Source: Stratiformator vulcanicus
GTDB lineage: Bacteria; Planctomycetota; Planctomycetia; Planctomycetales; Planctomycetaceae
Direction of reading: 5' to 3'
Length of the DNA: 64,000 nt
NCBI RefSeq assembly: GCF_007744515.1
Contig: NZ_CP036268.1
Location: forward strand, 124,001-188,000
Shown here piece after piece: positions 1 through 8,530 of this stretch. Position numbers and translations under genes: made by a program. The first letter of the stretch is position 1. The number at the start of each line of letters is the position of its first letter. Under the pieces are notes generated by a model. It saw nothing but the letters and a program-made list of their open reading frames with translations, was not told the DNA's origin and made no database searches.

Positions 1-1
1 G

Positions 2-325
2 GCGTTCCCGCCGAACGTACCTGTCGGCACCACCATTCCGACCGATTTCGGAAGTAGCGGTACGGTTGAGCAAGTCGGCTTCCACAGTCTGCATACTGGC
101 GGTGCTCAATTCCTGCTGGCCGACGGGGCCGTCCGGTTCATCAGTGAAAATATTGAGAGCCAGGTTCCGACCGTTCCGGCATGCCATTGGGCACCGACCG
201 GCGCGCCGTGCACGTGGTTTCTCGATGCGAGTTGGCAGACCTCGCGGAACTTCAACCGGCAGGATCTCGCCGTTTTCCAAAGGCTTCACGCCCGGAACGA
301 TGATCTGACCGTCGGCGAGTTCTGA
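2..325 (+). CDS. DUF1559 protein, C-terminal part (cut by left window edge)
   Basis: This open frame enters from the left edge without a start codon and ends at TGA 323-325, giving 107 residues. It contains [18 protein letters not shown], which fits the conserved C-terminal end of planctomycete DUF1559 proteins, where a GG..flf.DGsV.fi segment closes the domain. Family members are secreted or pseudopilin-like proteins with an N-terminal prepilin methylation motif; that end lies outside the window. The tail after the motif, with two cysteines and a basic stretch, is longer than the minimal family end. A strong hairpin follows 24 bp after the stop. Two small lipoprotein genes come next, a common neighbourhood for DUF1559 genes. 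Family assignment is fairly sure; function is unknown. Confidence 0.8.
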   Translation, partial: AFPPNVPVGTTIPTDFGSSGTVEQVGFHSLHTGGAQFLLADGAVRFISENIESQVPTVPACHWAPTGAPCTWFLDASWQTSRNFNRQDLAVFQRLHARNDDLTVGEF

Positions 326-349
326 CAGAGCCGCTGAACCGATGTGAAA

Positions 350-380
350 GGAAGGCCCCGAGTCGGGGCCTTCCTCGTTT
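350..380 (+). terminator. Intrinsic terminator after the DUF1559 gene
   Basis: A perfect 10-bp stem GGAAGGCCCC / GGGGCCTTCC (350-359 and 365-374) encloses a 5-nt loop and is followed by TCGTTT. The U-tract is short, but the stem is very stable and sits 24 bp after the stop codon. Confidence 0.75.
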
Positions 381-544
381 CAAAGCCGATCCGTTGTGGC
401 CCACTTTCAGACCGTGGCCGACGCTGAGTTCAAGGTCCGCTCGCACTCCGATTGCAGTGTCCGCGTCGGCAGGCATTGCCTGCGACGACTTGGCGAACCG
501 GCCATTGCACCTCTTCATCTCATCGTTCTTCGGAAATAGATCAC

Positions 545-1009
545 ATGGCTTATCTCTATCGTGCTGGCGGATTTTTCGTCGTCGTTTTCAGCGTCGTGGC
601 AATTGCCGGGTGCGGGGGTTCATCGAGTGGACCGCAGATGGCCACCGTAACGGGGACCGTGCTGTTCGACGGGCAACCCCTCTCCGAGGCCGAAGTGGTC
701 TTTTCACCCGAAGCCGGACCGTCTTCGTCGGCACGCACCGACGAGCAGGGAAATTTCACGCTCGTTGGCGGACCTAAGCAGAAGGGTGCGGTCGTCGGCT
801 CTCATACGGTGCGGATCTCGACTTACCAGCCACCTCAGCCCATCTTCGGCGATCGGGCGAGTTTGAAACAGGGCGAACTCCCCGAAGTCGTCGGCACAAG
901 TCCGGAGAAGCCCGAGACGGTCCCTTCGAAGTACAATTCGGAGTCGACGCTTACCAAAACCGTAGAGCCCGGCAAGAATGCGTTCACGATTGAATTAACT
1001 TCGAATTAG
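545..1009 (+). CDS. Small lipoprotein with carboxypeptidase-regulatory-like (transthyretin-like) fold
   Basis: The product is 154 aa. The ATG at 545 is chosen because it starts directly before a lipoprotein signal: a short polar start, a hydrophobic stretch (FFVVVFSVVAIAGC) and a lipobox ending in Cys at about residue 22. The mature part begins with a Ser/Gly linker. It then carries a pattern like the carboxypeptidase regulatory domain: VTGTVLFDGQPLSEAEVVF, then TDEQGNFTL, then a segment predicted to be beta-rich. It ends with ..PSKYNSESTLTKTVEPGKNAFTIELTSN. Such short lipoproteins often follow DUF1559 genes in planctomycetes; their role is not known. The next gene is a clear paralogue. No catalytic residue is visible, so a structural or binding role at the membrane is an inference. 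Confidence 0.8.
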   Translation: MAYLYRAGGFFVVVFSVVAIAGCGGSSSGPQMATVTGTVLFDGQPLSEAEVVFSPEAGPSSSARTDEQGNFTLVGGPKQKGAVVGSHTVRISTYQPPQPIFGDRASLKQGELPEVVGTSPEKPETVPSKYNSESTLTKTVEPGKNAFTIELTSN

Positions 1010-1082
1010 CGGCAAACGTCTGATAGCTGAAAAGCCTACGTCTTAAATCCTTCGTTAACTTCTCTTCCGGAAACTAATCACA

Positions 1083-1586
1083 ATGCAACGACTGTTGGTG
1101 TCGGCGATGATGGGTGAGCGCGTTCATTTGAGAGCGAGCGTCTGCCTGATGGCAGTCTTGCTCTGCGGTGCGGTCGGATGCTCGGGCGGAGCGGGTGACG
1201 GGCCTCAACGGGCACCAGTCAGTGGGGTCGTAACGCTTGACGGAAACGCCGTCGCTGACGCACGGGTCGTCTTCGAACCGGTCGATGGGGGGCCCGCTTC
1301 GACCGGAATGACAGGTCCAGATGGTAAGTTTTCGCTGCAGATCGACGGAATCCAACCGGGCGCGTATACCGGCGAGTACATCGTCCGGGTCACTACGTTT
1401 CGAGAGGAGAAGAAATTCTACGACGGTGTCGAAGCACCAACTGACCCCAGGGACATCCCCCGTCCGACCCGGGTCGAACCCGGAGCTCCGGAGAAAATCC
1501 CTGCCAAGTACAACGAAGAATCGGAGCTGAAACGAACGGTTGAGGCAGGGCAGAATGAGTTCCAACTCGACCTGACCTCGGCTTGA
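1083..1586 (+). CDS. Second small lipoprotein with carboxypeptidase-regulatory-like fold (paralogue of 545-1009)
   Basis: The product is 167 aa from the ATG at 1083; an ATG at 1107 or 1110 is a possible alternative that would shorten the N-terminus. The signal runs to a lipobox (LLCGAVGC) with Cys near residue 33. The mature region repeats the plan of the upstream gene: PVSGVVTLDGNAVADARVVFEP, then GPDGKFSL, then GEYIVRVTTF. The end, PAKYNEESELKRTVEAGQNEFQLDLTSA, aligns closely with the upstream paralogue. The pair sits 73 bp apart on the same strand and looks like a tandem duplication that has diverged. Membrane-anchored location follows from the lipobox; function is unknown. Confidence 0.8.
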   Translation: MQRLLVSAMMGERVHLRASVCLMAVLLCGAVGCSGGAGDGPQRAPVSGVVTLDGNAVADARVVFEPVDGGPASTGMTGPDGKFSLQIDGIQPGAYTGEYIVRVTTFREEKKFYDGVEAPTDPRDIPRPTRVEPGAPEKIPAKYNEESELKRTVEAGQNEFQLDLTSA

Positions 1587-2193
1587 GGCGCTGGCAGCCC
1601 ATGGAAAAGCTCAAGTTCGGCTGCGGTCGGCGTTTGTCAACGAACTGCTGAGACTCCGACGGACTTGGGCGACGCCACAATCACCTGCCGATGCCCGGTT
1701 CTTTTAGCGAGACAGTCCCGGCTTCCGCCGTCGAAGACGACATGTCGTAGCCTGACTCGATATTTAATTTCGCGAAACGGAAGCCCGGCCCGGCGGTGTT
1801 GACCGTCGGAGGGGTGGGTCTCGCGACCCATGTCGTCGTCAGACTGATTGAGTGGCCGAGCGAAATTTCGACGGCACCCGCGTACCCTGACCCGTCCGCG
1901 CCGAATGGCACACTCGCGAATCCAACGCTTCCGCCGCAGATCGTTGATTTCTTGATTGCCGCGTCGGCTCCTTCGCTGAAGCAATCTGGCGAATTAACGC
2001 TAACCGGCAGTAGTATCTGAGGACGAGGCTCGCAGAGCCGGCCCCGGCGAGTGTGGGGAAAGGTTACGCGTTCGGCTAATTTATCGCCAGATGCGATCGA
2101 CTGGGGGCAGGCGAAAGCGCCCGTCCCCAGCCACCCGTCGCGGACTAGAAAACAATACCAGTGGCACAGAATTTTAAGTCGGGACGGACTGCA
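1587..2193. other. Gene-poor stretch with weak overlapping frames and a structured repeat
   Basis: No convincing gene is seen. A rightward frame (1796-2020, GTG start) and a leftward one (1681-1911, open further to the right) overlap on opposite strands. Neither has a recognisable motif, a good start or a decisive codon bias, so this could be decayed coding sequence. The right end holds copy 1 of the hairpin repeat (2085-2140). Confidence 0.5.
2085..2140. repeat. Hairpin repeat, copy 1 (pair with 3127-3187)
   Basis: This unit shares CGCCAGATGCGATC and ACTGGGGGCAGGCGAA with a second unit about 1.04 kb away. It folds into a 13-bp stem with one wobble and one mismatch (2101-2113 with 2118-2130) around an AAAG loop. 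The two copies are in the same orientation and bracket the AT-rich gene at 2194-2787. The less similar flanking sequence also lines up for about 40 bp upstream. Confidence 0.75.
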
Positions 2194-2787
2194 ATGCGAT
2201 ATGCAACATGCCTGATTAATGGGCTATTCGCCATCTCCCTTTCCTTCAACTTTGCTTGGGGTGATGATGTGATCAAGAGTTTAAGAGCTTCTTCGACAGC
2301 AGATGATATCCGGTTAATCCAGTATCAGTTGCGAGATATTGAAAGAGAGTTGATCAGAATAGGCCGCGAGGTCGATTTAGAAAAAAAAGCGATGGCATTC
2401 CAAACATTGGGACAGATTCGATCCCGTAGGTCGGTCGATTTGTTGATTGAACACATTGACTTTTCCTTTCCTGACCCAGAATTTACCGTAGGAGGCGACC
2501 TCATTTGGCCGAGATGGGAGCCAAACGTTGCAAAGGAAGCTTTAATTTCTGTCGGACTCCCAGCTATGAGTGCAACAAAGGAAGCTTTGTCTCAGGAAAA
2601 GTCGGCGTTGAGAACCAAGTATCTCATCGACGTGATCCTTGCAGTCGAGGGGCCAACGCGGGGAACAGACAGCGTACGCGAAATAATCCGATCCTTTGAT
2701 GAGGAACGAAGACGAGAGGCAGAACGCACTTTGGAATCGTTGTTGAAGAGACTTAGGAAAAGAACGCTGTCTAATGGTAGCGATTAG
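2194..2787 (+). CDS. Secreted HEAT-repeat-like protein of unknown function, atypical composition
   Basis: The product is 197 aa from the ATG at 2194. That start is preferred over the GTG at 2161 because it opens a signal peptide: MRYATCLINGLFAISLSF.., then a likely cleavage near AWG-DD. The body is helical and charged. It has two HEAT/Armadillo-like stretches (AFQTLGQIRSRRSVDLLIEHI and AKEALISVGLPAMSATKEAL) of the kind used for protein contacts. The C-terminus is rich in Arg and Glu. The gene is much AT-richer than its neighbours: 24 of 60 G+C in 2281-2340, against 40 of 60 in 3601-3660. It is bracketed by two copies of a structured repeat, which suggests it was acquired as a unit. No enzymatic motif is visible. 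Confidence 0.65.
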   Translation: MRYATCLINGLFAISLSFNFAWGDDVIKSLRASSTADDIRLIQYQLRDIERELIRIGREVDLEKKAMAFQTLGQIRSRRSVDLLIEHIDFSFPDPEFTVGGDLIWPRWEPNVAKEALISVGLPAMSATKEALSQEKSALRTKYLIDVILAVEGPTRGTDSVREIIRSFDEERRREAERTLESLLKRLRKRTLSNGSD

Positions 2788-3526
2788 GAATTACCAAAAT
2801 TCGCAACACAAAGATTGGACTTGGTTGTTTTCGCTTCTTCGTCAAGATCGAGTCTGCATGGCGCGAAACGCCGGGTTCCCGATCTGAAAACAGGACTGGG
2901 TGGCGGGTCTGAACCGGAGGGCCAGACCCGGATCACCCTCGGGTGCCCGGGGGAGGCTCGCGCCTGTGGAGTGGGGTTTAATTTGCGGCCTGCCCGCCAG
3001 TAGCGCGGTTTTTTATCAAACCGGGCAATTGAATTGTCCCGCTTTCGCGGAGAAAGCTCGGGCGAGCGGGCTCGCAGATCAGGCTCGTCGGGGCGCTGGG
3101 TATGGTTGCGCTATCAACCAATTCGCCGCCAGATGCGATCCACTGGGGGCAGGCGAAGGGGCCTGTCCTCTCCCCAGCCACCCGTCGTAACATCGGGTGT
3201 CCCGGCGCTTATATAGAGTCAGGCGGCGCGGCGAAGCAGCCGCGACTGGTAAGGAGCGGATCATCTGGCGGCTGCTCTCTCCATTGCACCGATGGCGGCT
3301 CGTTCCTGATCCGCTTCCTGCCGGGCGCGGCTTTAAGATCTGTCGAGGAGCGGGTTGATTGGGGAGGTGCCTAATAACGACCTCTTGTCACCCGCCGCCA
3401 ATTGCCGGTTTTGGGTAGCGACGTGCCGTCCGGGGCTGGAGAATGATTTGGTCGGGTGTTGACCCGATATCGTTCGTCCTTTCGGCCTTCGACGGTCGGC
3501 GTTGTGTTACCTAGCGAGCCTGCAGC
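2788..3526. other. Long non-coding stretch with hairpin repeat copy 2
   Basis: About 740 bp without a supported gene; the short frames on both strands lack starts, motifs and bias. It holds the second hairpin repeat (3127-3187) and GC-rich low-value sequence. The last part (about 3360-3526) would carry the promoter of the esterase gene, but no clear -35/-10 pair was found. Confidence 0.6.
3127..3187. repeat. Hairpin repeat, copy 2
   Basis: Direct, imperfect copy of 2085-2140. The core CAGATGCGATC, ACTGGGGGCAGGCGAA, CCCCAGCCACCCGTCG is kept. A 3-nt insertion (CTC) and base changes in the right arm keep the CTGGGG/CCCCAG and GCAGGC/GCCTGT pairings, so the fold appears conserved although the sequence changed. 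Confidence 0.75.
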
Positions 3527-4798
3527 ATGAGTCGCGTTCAGTATTTTCTCACGCCCCTGCTCTGTGTTGCCTGCGGTGGGATCGGCTCGGCCGGTGAGCT
3601 TTGGGAGCCGACCGAGGCGGAGATCAAACAGGCCGAGGCGGGGCGGACGCATCTGACGTTTCGCGAAGCGGAGGTCGAGCCTTACGAACTCCCACCGTTG
3701 CTGAAGCGCGCGGACGGAACGGTCGTTGAGACAGCGGACGAGTGGCAAGCGCGGCGGGCGGAATTGCTGACGTTGTTCGAAGAACACGTCTACGGTCGGC
3801 TGCCCGGTCCCCCCGAAGAGATGTCGTTCGAGCTGCTCTCGGAAGACATGTCGGCGGTCGACGGGAAGGCGACGCGTCGGAAGTATCGAATCGACTGCCA
3901 GTCGGGGGGCCGCACCTTCGATTTTGAATTTCACCTTGTCATACCGAACGGCGTCGATCCGAAGAAAGTCGATTCGGCGGTGCCGGTCTTTCTGCTCATC
4001 AGCCATCGCTCGTTCAAAGAGGTGGGGCGAAAGAAGCCGATCGATGATGTGTTGTGGCCGGTCGATCTGCTGATCGAGCGCGGCTACGGCACGGCGATCT
4101 TCGTTGAGAATCAGCTCTCACCGGACAACCGAACCGCCTTCGACTCAGGGCTCGTCGAATTGCATCCGCAGTCCGATCCGCGGCCAGCCGATGGCTGGGG
4201 CGGGTTGGCCGCGTGGGGTTGGGGAGCCAGCCGGGTCCTCGACTGTTTTGAAGAGATCGACGAGGTCGATGCCTCAAAGGTCGCCGTGTTAGGACACTCT
4301 CGCGGCGGCAAGTCAGCCCTGTGGGCGGGCGCACGCGATGACCGGTTCGGGTTGGTCATTTCCAATAACTCGGGGTGCGGCGGTGCGGCGTTGAGCCGAC
4401 GTCGATTCGGTGAAACGATTGCCGTGATCCTTCGTGAGGATCGCTTTCCGTATTGGTTCGCCCCGAAATTTCAGGACTATAAAGATCGCGAAGCCGGCCT
4501 GCCGATCGATCAGCACATGCTGTTGGCTCTGGTCGCGCCGCGGCCGCTCTATGTCGCGAGTGCGACTGAAGACTTGTGGGCCGATCCCAAGGGTGAATAT
4601 CAAGCGTTAGCGCATGCCTCAAAGGTTTACGAGTTGCACGGACACGACGGCCTCGATCCCGAACGGCCGCTCCGTGTGTCTGATCCGATTCAAACCGATC
4701 GGTTAGGGCATCACCTCAGACCGGGTAAGCACGATCTTTCGCGCAAAGATTGGACGCACTACATCGACTTCGCCGATCACCTTTGGCCAAAGCCATAG
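3527..4798 (+). CDS. Glucuronoyl esterase-like (CE15) alpha/beta hydrolase, secreted
   Basis: The product is 423 aa from an ATG that opens a signal peptide (hydrophobic to about residue 22). The core is an alpha/beta hydrolase. The nucleophile elbow GHSRGGK puts the serine at residue 258, followed by ALWAGARDDRFGLVISNNSG and GGAALSRRRFGE. This fits carbohydrate esterase family 15, whose members split the ester between lignin alcohols and glucuronic acid on xylan, or related uronate esters. Asp/Glu in ATEDLWADP (about 346-354) and His402 in GKHDL are likely triad partners. The Trp-rich stretch GWGGLAAWGWGASR (223-236) precedes the elbow, as expected. Substrate is inferred from the family. The gene stands alone, with non-coding sequence before it and a leftward gene after it. 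Confidence 0.8.
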   Translation: MSRVQYFLTPLLCVACGGIGSAGELWEPTEAEIKQAEAGRTHLTFREAEVEPYELPPLLKRADGTVVETADEWQARRAELLTLFEEHVYGRLPGPPEEMSFELLSEDMSAVDGKATRRKYRIDCQSGGRTFDFEFHLVIPNGVDPKKVDSAVPVFLLISHRSFKEVGRKKPIDDVLWPVDLLIERGYGTAIFVENQLSPDNRTAFDSGLVELHPQSDPRPADGWGGLAAWGWGASRVLDCFEEIDEVDASKVAVLGHSRGGKSALWAGARDDRFGLVISNNSGCGGAALSRRRFGETIAVILREDRFPYWFAPKFQDYKDREAGLPIDQHMLLALVAPRPLYVASATEDLWADPKGEYQALAHASKVYELHGHDGLDPERPLRVSDPIQTDRLGHHLRPGKHDLSRKDWTHYIDFADHLWPKP

Positions 4799-4906
4799 TG
4801 CTTGAGGCGGCGCTGGCGTTGTTCGCTATTCGCAGGTCGAGCGTGTTTCGCTTGATGGTCTCGACGGATAGGACGGGCAAAAATGCTCGGAGGGCGTAGG
4901 ATTTCG

Positions 4907-4930
4907 TCCCTTGCTTGCGCTGCGGGCTTG
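4907..4930. repeat. 24-bp intergenic repeat, copy 1 (pair with 61907-61930)
   Basis: TCCCTTGCTTGCGCTGCGGG followed by CTTG recurs at 61907-61930 with one base difference. Both copies lie just past the stop of a leftward gene: 15 bp here and 10 bp at the other site. This points to a 3'-untranslated repeat rather than chance. Confidence 0.6.
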
Positions 4931-4945
4931 TTTGGGGGCCAACTC

Positions 4946-6358
4946 TCACGTGCGGATTGCTTCGGCGTAGGCCGTTGTGAGTGCTGCTCGGATCTGTTCG
5001 GAACCGACGACTCGGCTCTCGCGGTCGACGGCCTCTTTCAGAAAGACCGATTCTCCTGTGCGAATAAGGTCGAGGACCGTCATGTTGGGGCGAAAGAATC
5101 CCGGATTGAGTTGGAGCCGCCCCGGGCCGATTTCGAGATTTGGATCGGCGATCACGATGATCTCCGAGATTGATTCGTAGACGCCTCGGAAAGAAATGTA
5201 GCGGGCATCGAGCTCCCGCGCGACGGTCTTGGCGAAGTCGTCGTCGATCGACGTGACGTTGATCATTCCCGCACGACCGGCCATCAGTCGCCCGATTGCG
5301 CGGGCGCGATCGTCTCCGGCGATCAGTAAGACCTGCCGCCGGGCGAGCGGATCGGTCTCGCCTTTCGCCGGTGGCAGGACGTCTTCGAGGGCGTTGAGCG
5401 CCAAACGGGTGAATGAATTTGACGCGTGCCAGCCGTCGGAGTGTCGGCGGAGCACGTCGGCGGTTCCGGTCGCTCGGGCATCGCCGTCGCGTCGATCGGC
5501 AAATTCACAGAAGCGACGTGATTCGAGGGGTCCGACGAGAATGGTCTCAATGCCGAGCACCTCGAGCATTTTCGAGAGCTTGTCCATTTTCCCGACCGGC
5601 ATCGGCAGGCAGCGCGCCTGTGTGGCCTGTTCGGCGAAGCGTTCATTGAGTGATTCGATCAGGGCCGTTTCTTCGGAGCCGAACCCGGTGAGGGCGACGA
5701 AGGGCGTTTTGCGATTGAGGGAATCCCAGCGATAGACCTCGTCGAGTTCATGAACCGTGACGAGGTCCGCGTGGGCTTCCATTCCTTTTTCCAGCGAGGC
5801 GTAAACCCAAGGGGAATCGTATTTCCGCGCTAGCAGCGAAAAGGTCGTCCCGGCTTCGCCGACGCCGGTGCCCACGACGGGGAGATCACGCTTTTTGGTC
5901 ACCGCGGCAAGCAGCGGCCAGGCGGCGTTGAGCGTCGGAGTCGGCCACACGAATTTGACGACATCGGCGTGCACCTTCTTGGCTTGGGCAAAGACTTCGT
6001 CGACATTGCCCAGGATGCCTTTCTTGCAGGTGTAACTGATGACCCGTTGCGTGGAGCCGAACCGCGGTATCTTGCCCGCAATGTCCAATTCCAATTCGAC
6101 GTAATCGGGTCCGGCAACGATGGCCTGCCGCAATCGGACAAGCCGTTCGTCCTCGGTGCCCTGCCAGGCCCCGCCGTCTTCGGCGCGTCGGCATGAGACG
6201 AGAATCGGTTTGTCGACCGTCTTGTAGATGTCGGCGTAGTCGGGCTCTTTGATGAGGTGGTCGACACACACTTCGACCATGTCGGCGCTACGGGCCGCGT
6301 TGAGCAAGTCGACTTTGATGAGTTGACGCGAGGATGACGTGACGGAAACGCAGATCAT
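4946..6358 (-). CDS. Type I 3-dehydroquinate dehydratase / shikimate dehydrogenase-like fusion with altered active sites
   Basis: The product is 470 aa. Residues 1-215 resemble type I dehydroquinase (AroD): MVEVCVDHL (27-35) gives the Glu/Asp strand, and VVKFVWP supplies the Schiff-base lysine (Lys135). The strand that normally carries the catalytic histidine (S-x-H-x-F) reads VISYTCKKG, with Thr110/Cys111 at that place and no His. Residues 216-470 follow the order of shikimate dehydrogenase (AroE): TPFVALTGFG at the start and a nucleotide-domain-like VLLIAGDDRARAIGRLM (343-359). The expected NxTxPxK and GxNTD motifs are not evident. A classical bifunctional AroDE role in the shikimate pathway is therefore uncertain; a diverged or regulatory role is possible. 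The gene is monocistronic and divergent from 6552-8459. Confidence 0.65.
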   Translation of the reverse strand: MICVSVTSSSRQLIKVDLLNAARSADMVEVCVDHLIKEPDYADIYKTVDKPILVSCRRAEDGGAWQGTEDERLVRLRQAIVAGPDYVELELDIAGKIPRFGSTQRVISYTCKKGILGNVDEVFAQAKKVHADVVKFVWPTPTLNAAWPLLAAVTKKRDLPVVGTGVGEAGTTFSLLARKYDSPWVYASLEKGMEAHADLVTVHELDEVYRWDSLNRKTPFVALTGFGSEETALIESLNERFAEQATQARCLPMPVGKMDKLSKMLEVLGIETILVGPLESRRFCEFADRRDGDARATGTADVLRRHSDGWHASNSFTRLALNALEDVLPPAKGETDPLARRQVLLIAGDDRARAIGRLMAGRAGMINVTSIDDDFAKTVARELDARYISFRGVYESISEIIVIADPNLEIGPGRLQLNPGFFRPNMTVLDLIRTGESVFLKEAVDRESRVVGSEQIRAALTTAYAEAIRT

Positions 6359-6551
6359 GAATGAAATACTCCGACTCGGCAGTTGTTGCGGGAACCGTTG
6401 CCTGTTCCTGCATCAACTGATTTGAACGAACCCGCCCGTTCCAGTGTGTGAGCTTTGTCTTAATTTTTCGAGTGTGGTTGTTCCGAGAATCGACCCGCCG
6501 GATCAGATTGATAGGATCGGCCCTCACGTGTTCCTCGGGAGAGTCGCCGTC

Positions 6552-8459
6552 ATGGCCAACTGCAACAGTCGTATTTGTGCATCGATCATCCGAAATTTCA
6601 CCATTGCGGTGACGTTTACGTTCGCCTTCACAGGTTGCGATTACCTGCAAAGCCGGTGGCTTTCGGACGCTGAGACCGATGCGAAGCCCGAACCCGATAA
6701 GCCGATCGCCGGCGTGGCGGAGCCGTCGTTACAGACTCCACCGCCATCCGACTATTCGGCCGAGGCCGCGTTTTTCGAATCATTGGCGGCGATCGAGCAG
6801 AATCGCGTCGTGTCGTTGTTTCGGGCGATGAGCGACGGTGCCGGTCCTTCGCAACTTGCGGAGATCGACCGTGAAAAGCTGAGCGCGGTCACCGACCTCG
6901 CGCGGAAAGCAGAAGTCGGGGGGAAGGTCGAAGGCCGCCTGCTAGACTCGGTGTCGTTGGCGCTTAAAGGCGTGAGCCTGCCGATCGAGCACAGCGAGGT
7001 GTTTCCGGAGACGGTCGGACCGTTCGGCAAGGCGGAACTCAGCGACAAGTACTCGACGGCTACCGACCTTTTGATCGCCGACTGGCAGGGCGAGATCAAC
7101 CGGTTGACCGATGCGGGAATGGTGCTCTCGCCGGAACTCGCGGGCCGTTCCCGATTGAGCTATCCGGGGGTGTTCGACGTCCGTGAGCATTTCGCGGCCG
7201 AGGCCATGAGCATCGCGGATGCGTTCGGTGTGCCGCTCGATCTCGGGCGGGCGTCGCAGGACCAGACAGTCGGGCGCAGCATCTCACAACCAACCGCGCT
7301 CGTGACCGGAACGGTGCCATTCGCCGGTGAAGTGACTGTGGAACTAAAGGCCGGGACGACTCCCGTTGTCGGCCGGATCTATCAGGTGGACGAGGTCGAG
7401 GGTGCCTCCGCGACGGCGATCTTCCCCGGACTTTCCGCGGCCGATGCGGGGCGTCTCGCCGCTGCCGCCGGCGAGCAAGGCGCGGCCAAGTTTCAACCCT
7501 CCGGCGACGGGCGATTCGCAATCGCTTTGGCGGCACTTCCCTCGCACGCAACGACCGGAACGATCGAATTGACAGTCCGGCCGGCGAACCTGCGACCCGG
7601 TCTGGTGAAGTGGGTGGGCACAGCCGGGTTGCCGAGCGATGCCAAGAGCCGACTCGACGCATTCGAGAAGGTCGCGAGTGAGAGTCTGTTCGAGGGCAAA
7701 CGGGGCGATTCGGACGCGGTCGCGAGGTTTTCTTCACTGGGTGACGGCACCTTCAGCGGCCGAATTGTCAGCGACGATTCCAAGCGTGAGGCGGCCCTCG
7801 CCGTGCAGCCGGTCAGCCTCTTCGGCGACTTTTTTCTGAAGGCGGACGAAACGCAGCTGCTCTACGCGGGCGCCGGTGTTCCGGGGCAGACCAACGACTA
7901 CTGGTTCGCCATCGAAGGCGGACTCGAAGATGATTCACCGTTCGAGCTTGTCGACCGCGGTCCGTTTTCGAAAACGGCAGAGGTTTCGCTGTCGACGGGC
8001 CGGTCCCGAGAAGGGGCCGAGGACCTTCTGTTCGCCAACGAGCAAGTCGATGCGGCAAAGGCCGAACAGTGGGGGAGACAATTGCTGGCCAAAATGCTGA
8101 CGGAGCAGCGACTGACCACGGTCATGTATTTGGAGACCCCCACCGGCGTGAGTGAGGCTCACTGTCGGACGGACATCAGTCCGCTGAGCGAGACGACCGC
8201 AGGATTCGCCCTCAAATGGATGGAGGTCAAGAGTCACTACTTAGGTACCTATCGCACGTCGAACGTCGGTCCGCAGCTCGTGCTTGAGGAGAAAGAGCGT
8301 TTCGATCCGGACGGAAAGCGGATTCCCGTTCCGGCTTCCGATCTGATCCGGATCGTCCTCACGCTTGAAGCCGATCGGTATAAAGCTCACTTCACCGGTC
8401 GCTGGTTTCAGGGCGAGCGCTCGGGCAAATCGTTGATCGCGACGCAGCTCCCGCTCTGA
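6552..8459 (+). CDS. Large lipoprotein of unknown function
   Basis: The product is 635 aa if started at the ATG at 6552. That start gives a clean lipoprotein signal: RNFTIAVTFTFAFTGC, Cys at about residue 28. The frame stays open upstream to 6444, but that part has no signal character. The mature protein starts with an acidic, Pro-rich linker (EPDKPIAG..TPPPS). A helical region follows, then beta-rich Ala/Gly stretches. The C-terminus has FTGRWFQGERSGKSLIATQL, which recalls short repeated beta-hairpin motifs. No known family was recognised. The gene lies between a divergent AroDE-like gene and a convergent hydrolase gene, so it is probably transcribed alone. Location in the inner or outer membrane cannot be decided from residue +2 (Asp), because sorting rules in this phylum are not established. 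Confidence 0.7.
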   Translation: MANCNSRICASIIRNFTIAVTFTFAFTGCDYLQSRWLSDAETDAKPEPDKPIAGVAEPSLQTPPPSDYSAEAAFFESLAAIEQNRVVSLFRAMSDGAGPSQLAEIDREKLSAVTDLARKAEVGGKVEGRLLDSVSLALKGVSLPIEHSEVFPETVGPFGKAELSDKYSTATDLLIADWQGEINRLTDAGMVLSPELAGRSRLSYPGVFDVREHFAAEAMSIADAFGVPLDLGRASQDQTVGRSISQPTALVTGTVPFAGEVTVELKAGTTPVVGRIYQVDEVEGASATAIFPGLSAADAGRLAAAAGEQGAAKFQPSGDGRFAIALAALPSHATTGTIELTVRPANLRPGLVKWVGTAGLPSDAKSRLDAFEKVASESLFEGKRGDSDAVARFSSLGDGTFSGRIVSDDSKREAALAVQPVSLFGDFFLKADETQLLYAGAGVPGQTNDYWFAIEGGLEDDSPFELVDRGPFSKTAEVSLSTGRSREGAEDLLFANEQVDAAKAEQWGRQLLAKMLTEQRLTTVMYLETPTGVSEAHCRTDISPLSETTAGFALKWMEVKSHYLGTYRTSNVGPQLVLEEKERFDPDGKRIPVPASDLIRIVLTLEADRYKAHFTGRWFQGERSGKSLIATQLPL

Positions 8460-8530
8460 ACTCAATGACTGGAAACAAGTCGGGCCAGACCCTTTGATGC
8501 CCAAAGCTCGGCATCGATCAGACGGAAATC

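Noticed and set aside
1796-2020. Rightward frame of 74 codons
   Set aside because: GTG start without ribosome site, no motif, and an equally open leftward frame over the same bases.
7096-7737. Leftward Arg-rich frame of 213 codons inside the large lipoprotein gene
   Set aside because: Shadow of a GC-rich coding frame; the forward frame has a lipobox and consistent codon bias.
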